From: Alkaliphilus transvaalensis ATCC 700919
GTDB taxonomy: Bacteria > Bacillota > Clostridia > Peptostreptococcales > Natronincolaceae
Direction of reading: 5' to 3'
Assembly: GCF_000621485.1 (NCBI RefSeq)
Contig: NZ_JHYF01000009.1
Coordinates: forward strand, 186,001-250,000
Length of the DNA: 64,000 nucleotides
Part shown: piece by piece, positions 59,805-64,000 of the stretch
Layout: every line of letters begins with the position of its first letter
Numbering within the stretch: position 1 is the stretch's first letter
Made by a program: the position numbers and the translations under genes
The notes under the pieces: generated by a model
Told to the model about the DNA's origin: nothing
Databases searched by the model: none
What the model saw: only the letters and a program-made list of their open reading frames with translations

Positions 59805-60633
59805 TTTTATCAACCTCCCTATTACATTGAATATTGATACTAACTTAATGTTAAAAAAATAACTATGTTAGTTGTATTTAACTTACCATATTTACAAAAG
59901 TATGTCAATTGATAACTAATCTTTGTTTGTAATAATTGATAAGTATTTTTGATTAATCCTTACAGCTTCAATTAACCCCTTAATAATTTATAAAGTCTTA
60001 TAGTACCTTAGTTCTATTTTTATTAATCATTATACAAATTCAAAAACTGCCCCATCTCACAAAAACGTTGAAAATACCTACAATATAAAATTTCATTCAT
60101 TTGAAACAGTTTTTGCCAAAGTTATTATTTTGCATTAATATTAATTAAATTTAAAAAGTAATTCCATAATTAACAATAGGTAAACAGCATTTTAAAAGGA
60201 AAATTTTAAAGAAGTTCAATTGACATAAAGGAAAAAACAATACTTTGATATTATCAATTGATAATTCTTTTCTTGATATTGTTGTTATTTAATCAATTAT
60301 TAGCATTTCAAATTATATATATGTTTTTCTACACCATATCTTGACATTTAATAAACCACTTTATTTTATGAACAAAGTCTTTGATCGGAAGATTTATAGG
60401 ATGATTTTTAGGTGAAGAAACTAACGACTTACACAATTTAATCTATTAAATTGCTTATCTGCATATGTTGAAACTCCTTACGTAAAGTTCTCTTATTTTA
60501 ATAATAATTAAAGTCGAACTCTCCTATTCGTTATAAAACTATATTGTTCTTCAATCTTTTTCTTGTTTTATAGTTTATATTAATAGAATACAGTTATTTT
60601 GTAATAATTAATGGTAATTTCAATACACTTCAC
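59805..60633. other. Large non-coding gap between divergent AOR and tat operons
   Basis: About 830 bases, very AT-rich, with no credible ORF on either strand. It holds one family-1 dispersed repeat (60464-60539), several TTGAT/ATCAA half-sites (for example 60245-60257, with a 3-base rather than the 4-base FNR spacer) and an ACTAAC...GTTAGT inverted repeat near 59835-59875. The AOR-operon promoter is probably here; I could not place it with confidence. Confidence 0.6.
60464..60539 (+). repeat. Dispersed intergenic repeat, family 1, copy C
   Basis: TATGTTGAAACT, TTACGTAAAGTTC, TAATAATAATTAAAGT, GAACTCT and CGTTATAAAAC align in order with copies A (10999) and B (44232). All three have the same orientation in the window. 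Confidence 0.6.
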
Positions 60634-60662
60634 TTGTCATCCCACCACCATTGGTGTATAAT
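60634..60662 (+). promoter_or_regulatory. Promoter of the tatA-tatC operon
   Basis: TTGTCA (60634-60639), a 17-base spacer and TATAAT (60657-60662) form a near-consensus sigma-A promoter. The spacer contains an inverted repeat, CACCA-ccat-TGGTG, that could be an operator. The start codon is about 60 bases downstream. Confidence 0.75.
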
Positions 60663-60724
60663 ATTTAACAAACAAGGCAGTGGCATAATATAAAGTCATT
60701 TATACGTTTAAAGGAGGTTCCCTC

Positions 60725-60892
60725 ATGTTTGGAAGACTAGGTACAACTGAATTAATTTTAATATTAGGGATTGCGTTAGTAGTATTTGGCCCATCAAAGT
60801 TACCAGAAATCGGAAAAGCCTTTGGAAAAGGTATTAAAGAATTTAAGCAACATTCTAATAAATCGATCCAAAATGACGAGTCTGAGAAATAA
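60725..60892 (+). CDS. tatA: Twin-arginine translocase subunit TatA (second copy)
   Basis: 55 aa, behind AAAGGAGGTTCCCTC. Membrane helix [20 protein letters not shown], the FGPSKLP hinge, an amphipathic helix (KAFGKGIKEFKQHS) and a short charged tail. It shares most residues with the copy at 55414-55581, so the two arose by a fairly recent duplication or exchange. It is cotranscribed with tatC and the Fe-S protein gene. Confidence 0.96.
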   Translation: MFGRLGTTELILILGIALVVFGPSKLPEIGKAFGKGIKEFKQHSNKSIQNDESEK

Positions 60893-60940
60893 CTAAAAAT
60901 CTAAAACAGATAGAAGAATTCCCTTAAGGAGGAGACCCAT

Positions 60941-61681
60941 TTGGAAGATATGCGTCTTACTTTAATACAACATCTAGAGGAATTAAGAAAGAGAGTTATG
61001 ATTATTGCCATTACCATGATTGTGGGGGCTTTAATTAGCTATCAATATATTGATGTCCTTATTAAGGTAATCACAAAGCCAGCAAGCCAGTTAGATTTTA
61101 TCTATTTAAGCCCACCAGAACTATTCTTAGCCTACATAAAAATTTCATTAGTTGTTGGTATTGTAGTGACTTTACCAATTACGTTATTTCAAATTTGGCT
61201 ATTTATTAAACCTGGCTTAACAAAAAAAGAACGAAGAAATCTGCTCATAACACTGTTTATGGCCATTATATTTTTTCTGTTAGGGATCGTTTTTGCTTAT
61301 TTTGTCATCATCCCCATAACAATTCAGTTTTTTGTGAGAATGTCTACTCAACAGATCGAGCCTTTATTCTCTTTCGCTAATTATATTACATTTATTAGTT
61401 CATTACTTTTATCTTTCGGATTAACCTTTGAGATGCCCCTACTAATTTTATTATTAACACAGTTAAACTTAGTAACGATTTCAACCTTAAAGAAGTCTCG
61501 AAAATTTCTTATATTAGCAATATTTATCGTTGCTGCTATCCTAACCCCACCAGATATCATCTCTCAAGGTTTAATGGCCGCTCCTATGTTACTATTATTT
61601 GAATTTAGTTTAGTAATTTCTTCAATGATCCATCGTAAAAAACAAAAGACTAAAAGTGTAGAAGCGGGAAGAATGTCTTAG
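60941..61681 (+). CDS. tatC: Twin-arginine translocase subunit TatC
   Basis: 246 aa from TTG 60941, behind AAGGAGGAGACCCAT; the first ATG is three codons later with poor spacing. Six membrane helices. The N-terminal LIQHLEELRKRVMIIAI is the conserved signal-peptide receptor motif, and the PITLFQIWLFIKPGLTKKER and FEMPLLILLL blocks are family typical. TatC recognises the RR signal of folded substrates. The adjacent Tat-signal Fe-S lipoprotein (59130-59804) is the obvious client. Confidence 0.97.
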   Translation: MEDMRLTLIQHLEELRKRVMIIAITMIVGALISYQYIDVLIKVITKPASQLDFIYLSPPELFLAYIKISLVVGIVVTLPITLFQIWLFIKPGLTKKERRNLLITLFMAIIFFLLGIVFAYFVIIPITIQFFVRMSTQQIEPLFSFANYITFISSLLLSFGLTFEMPLLILLLTQLNLVTISTLKKSRKFLILAIFIVAAILTPPDIISQGLMAAPMLLLFEFSLVISSMIHRKKQKTKSVEAGRMS

Positions 61682-61755
61682 GATAAGCTTCCCCCTTTCC
61701 TATTTATAAAACAAGCTATAATTTAATCACTATTATTTTGGGGAGGCGTTAAGAT

Positions 61756-62823
61756 TTGATTTTTAAATACTTATTAGATAAATTAATTGAAGAAACTAAA
61801 CCTCAACTAAATATAAAAAATTGTCTTCACTATAAAAATAGACTTAAGGAATGTAATATATGTACTTCAATTTGTCCCCAAAAAGCAATTATAGTTGATA
61901 AATATTCCGTTACACTTAACGAAGACTTATGTGATACTTGTGGCCTATGTCTAGGGGTATGTCCTACTCAAGCTATATCCCTCAAGGACTTTGAGCTAGA
62001 CAAAATCTATCGTGAAGTATTAGAGAAACCCTTTCCTATTATTAGTTGCATAAAAGGATCAAAACAAGGAACCATTATAGTCCCCTGTTTAAATAGTTTC
62101 CATCCAGAGGTCTTAGCTGCCCTACTAATTCTAGCAAGGGAAAAAAATATCTTAATTAACCGTCAACAGTGCCAAAACTGTTCTAATGAAAATAATCACT
62201 TTCTATCGACCTATAAAGAAGTAACAACCTTCAGTAAAAGACTGGGCATTTCTATTAATGTCTCCCTCATAGAAGGAGATACGCCCCTACAAACTCTTCA
62301 AGAGAAGTCATTTTCTAGAAGAGAATTATTTAGTTATTTCAAAGGGGAGACCAAAGAGCTGTCCTTTAAAGCAGTTAGTCAGATTTCTGAAAATTTTATT
62401 AGTGAAAAAAATAGTATAAGAGACAATAATAGAAAACTCTTAATAAAGGCCTTAAAGTCTATCAACCAAGAAGATCTTCAACTACTTCCCAATGAACTTC
62501 CCTACCTTTCCAACTGGCAAGTTCAGTCATGTTGCGACGGTTGTGGATTTTGCCAAGGAGTGTGTCCCTCTTCTGCATGGAAGGTGGAGAAAACACCTGA
62601 AACAATAGAAGTAAACCATGATGCCAGTAGGTGTAGTTCTTGCCAACTATGTTACTGCCTCTGTCCTAGCAAAGCAATTATTCCAGAGGCAGTAAAAGTG
62701 AAATCACTAGCTACTTCTACTCTAAAGTATAAACTATCTTCAACGAGTTGCCTTCAATGTGGGCATAGGTTCTTTCATGGTGAAAATCAAGTTCCTCTGT
62801 GTAGACGATGTAGACATCACTAA
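61756..62823 (+). CDS. Multi-[4Fe-4S] protein with C-terminal zinc ribbon
   Basis: 355 aa from TTG 61756, behind GGGAGGCGTTAAGAT. Two 2x[4Fe-4S] ferredoxin-like units lie near the N-terminus (CNICTSICPQKAI, CDTCGLCLGVCPTQAI, about 34-75) and in the C-terminal third (CDGCGFCQGVCPSSAW, CSSCQLCYCLCPSKAI). The last 30 residues (CLQCGHRFF...CRRCRHH) form a zinc ribbon. The middle (about 85-220) has a PIISCIKGSKQGTIIVPCLN segment and extra cysteines. No signal peptide, so it is cytosolic. It follows tatC by 74 bases and is probably an electron carrier or assembly factor for the AOR/Tat system. NapF-like proteins are the nearest concept; the exact role is unknown. Confidence 0.85.
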   Translation: MIFKYLLDKLIEETKPQLNIKNCLHYKNRLKECNICTSICPQKAIIVDKYSVTLNEDLCDTCGLCLGVCPTQAISLKDFELDKIYREVLEKPFPIISCIKGSKQGTIIVPCLNSFHPEVLAALLILAREKNILINRQQCQNCSNENNHFLSTYKEVTTFSKRLGISINVSLIEGDTPLQTLQEKSFSRRELFSYFKGETKELSFKAVSQISENFISEKNSIRDNNRKLLIKALKSINQEDLQLLPNELPYLSNWQVQSCCDGCGFCQGVCPSSAWKVEKTPETIEVNHDASRCSSCQLCYCLCPSKAIIPEAVKVKSLATSTLKYKLSSTSCLQCGHRFFHGENQVPLCRRCRHH

Positions 62824-62840
62824 AATAGTTAAGATAATAT

Positions 62841-62871
62841 AAAAGGATTAGAGAAACTCCCTAATCCTTTT
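62841..62871. terminator. Bidirectional terminator after the Fe-S protein gene
   Basis: AAAAGGATTAG (62841-62851) pairs with CTAATCCTTTT (62861-62871), followed by TATATTT. Convergent fnr-like gene on the other side. Confidence 0.85.
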
Positions 62872-62918
62872 ATATTTGTGACTACTTGAAATTTTCCATA
62901 GGTGGTGCTACCGATTTT

Positions 62919-63620
62919 TTACAAGTAGTCTTCAAGCTTATCTTCATCGATTATAATAATCTTTTTAATCCCCGATAGTTTAATGATTCCTTCCTCTTCG
63001 AATTTTTTTAATTTTCGACTCATGGTTTCCCTTGCTACACCAGTATAGTTGGACATTTCCTCTCTAGTTAAGGGTAACTTTATTTCAATACCGTCTGCAA
63101 CCACTTTACCATATTGCTCTTTTAAGTCTAAAATCAAATGGGCAATACGGGTCTCAACATCATTTGATGCTAAATTTTGGGCTAGTGTTTCAACCCTTGC
63201 TAAACGCTCTCCAACAACTTCTAAAATTTTTAGACCTATTTCAGGTTTATCTAAAATAAGTTCTCTCATTTTATCCTTTGTTAAAGTACATAGCTTTGTG
63301 GGAGTAAGGGCTTCTGCGTTGAAACGATATTTACCTTCTCTAAATAGGTTTAACTCTCCAAAAAAATCTCCTTCTGATAATATGTGTAAAATCTGTTCTT
63401 TACCATCTCTAGTATATTTATAGATTTTGATCCTTCCTTCATTTACAAGATAAAGGGTTTTTGCCTCTGTGTCTTCAAGGAAAATATTTTCTCCCTTATG
63501 ATATTCCCTATGTCCTGTCTTCTTAATAATATCTACAAGTTCTTCCTGGTTCAGATTCCCAAATATTGATACCTTACTGGCACATAATTTATTTTTGCAA
63601 CGATCACAACATGCCTTCAT
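62919..63620 (-). CDS. FNR-like Crp-family regulator with Fe-S cysteines
   Basis: 233 aa. The N-terminus has Cys4, Cys5, Cys8 and Cys13 (ACCDRCKNKLC), and an internal Cys111 (TKLCTL) aligns with the fourth ligand of E. coli FNR. A cAMP-receptor-like beta-roll (about 20-120), dimer helix and winged HTH follow; the recognition helix GVARETMSRKLKKF keeps the E-xx-S-R contacts of FNR. It probably binds a [4Fe-4S] cluster and senses oxygen or NO, though a CooA-like haem cannot be ruled out from sequence. It sits beside the tat/AOR and CODH blocks and may control them. Confidence 0.92.
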   Translation of the reverse strand: MKACCDRCKNKLCASKVSIFGNLNQEELVDIIKKTGHREYHKGENIFLEDTEAKTLYLVNEGRIKIYKYTRDGKEQILHILSEGDFFGELNLFREGKYRFNAEALTPTKLCTLTKDKMRELILDKPEIGLKILEVVGERLARVETLAQNLASNDVETRIAHLILDLKEQYGKVVADGIEIKLPLTREEMSNYTGVARETMSRKLKKFEEEGIIKLSGIKKIIIIDEDKLEDYL

Positions 63621-63657
63621 AAAAATTCTCCTATCCTATTTTCATTTGAAGAAATTA

Positions 63658-63695
63658 CATTAATATAAATTTAAAATTAATGATCCATTTTCCTC
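63658..63695 (+). repeat. Short dispersed intergenic repeat, copy 3
   Basis: Begins ACATTAATATAAATTTA and ends CCATTTTCCTCA, matching the copies at 901 and 1039 in block order. It lies directly upstream of the fnr-like gene. Confidence 0.35.
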
Positions 63696-63870
63696 AGTTA
63701 AATTATTATGATGCATTTTTCTTAATGATTAGATTTTAATTTTAGATTTTACCGATCACCTAAAGGAAGGTTCTCATTCTACTGTATATATTCCCTTTAT
63801 AGTTAAGCTAAAACAAGCTCATCAGTCGTCTTCTTTAATAAAACCCCTCCTATTGATTACAAAAACACCC

Positions 63871-63898
63871 TAAGGAGACTTCCTCTGAAGCCTCCTTA
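63871..63898 (-). terminator. Terminator of the gene entering from the right
   Basis: TAAGGAG (63871-63877) pairs with CTCCTTA (63892-63898), with inner TTC/GAA; a T-rich stretch follows on the minus strand, about 20 bases past the partial gene's stop. Confidence 0.7.
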
Positions 63899-63918
63899 AA
63901 TTTTATCTTGCTTTATCC

Positions 63919-64000
63919 TTATCCTACTAAAATGTCTCCAATCGCTTGAACCGTTCTACCTAACGTTTGAGATTCTTCTTCTGGCTTAAATTTAACCCTA
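63919..64000 (-). CDS. C-terminal fragment of an unidentified protein
   Basis: Only the last 26 residues are inside the window, ending ...PEEESQTLGRTVQAIGDILVG before TAA (63919-63921). A terminator follows at the right distance, which supports a real gene end. The fragment is too short to name a family. Confidence 0.6.
   Translation of the reverse strand, partial: RVKFKPEEESQTLGRTVQAIGDILVG

Larger units (their letters stand above)
63621..63918. other. Non-coding gap at the right end
   Basis: About 300 bases upstream of the fnr-like gene. It contains a family-2 short repeat (63658-63695) and the terminator of the next gene (63871-63898). No ORF or clear promoter was seen. Confidence 0.55.

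Noticed and set aside
60245-60257. FNR-box-like TTGATATTATCAA upstream of the tat operon
   Set aside because: The half-sites are separated by three bases rather than four, and similar TTGAT/ATCAA sequences are frequent in this AT-rich gap. Kept only as a note.

Overview
The window looks like a chromosomal segment of an anaerobic, low-GC, spore-former-type Firmicute (class Clostridia). An Alkaliphilus/Natronincola-like relative is my best guess, but nothing here fixes the species. The reasons are strongly AT-rich DNA, AGGAGG ribosome sites, clostridial protein families, a Ni-CO dehydrogenase, a tungsten-type aldehyde oxidoreductase, Fe-S proteins and sigma-54 regulators. I saw no rRNA, tRNA, phage, insertion sequence or CRISPR array.

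Layout. 1-13.9 kb is a housekeeping/envelope region: partial CapA-like lipoprotein, a two-domain FMN-binding lipoprotein, pcp, a HAD phosphatase, ferritin, a DEAD-box helicase, L,D-transpeptidase, cold-shock protein, a copper-amine-oxidase-stalk protein and a K+ channel. 14-16.8 kb carries glutaredoxin, an orphan PAS histidine kinase and a strikingly N/Q-rich protein. 16.9-25.8 kb is a co-directional block: a MoxR-DUF58-DUF4129 set directly downstream of a peptide-type ABC transporter. That transporter has no solute-binding protein here, and one permease is fused to a degenerate M28 peptidase-like domain. 26-32.7 kb holds a MacB/FtsX-type ABC exporter, small hypothetical genes, a decayed small gene and a NitT/TauT-type ABC pair, also without a binding protein.

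32.8-40.3 kb is a catabolic operon (CitMHS transporter, AtuA and AtuA-like proteins, CoA-transferase A/B, thiolase). It has a good -24/-12 sigma-54 promoter, palindromic candidate activator sites and its enhancer-binding protein gene immediately upstream. 40.5-46.7 kb has a DUF1538 membrane protein coupled to a tandem PII-like protein, a voltage-gated-type channel, and an FAD fumarate-reductase-like lipoprotein divergent from a TetR regulator. 46.8-49.3 kb has cardiolipin synthase and a metallo-beta-lactamase-fold hydrolase.

49.6-63.6 kb is the redox centre. A CODH operon (CooF-like ferredoxin, cooS, a 57-aa zinc-ribbon protein, cooC) has its own sigma-54 promoter and a V4R-PAS-AAA+ activator upstream. 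Next come tatA, fdhD, a hypothetical gene, a YdhV-like AOR and a Tat-signal Fe-S lipoprotein. Divergent from these are a second tatA, tatC and a multi-cluster Fe-S protein, then an FNR-like Fe-S regulator. Together these suggest low-potential CO/aldehyde metabolism, with one AOR complex possibly assembled outside the membrane through a dedicated Tat system. The window ends in the C-terminus of an unidentified gene.
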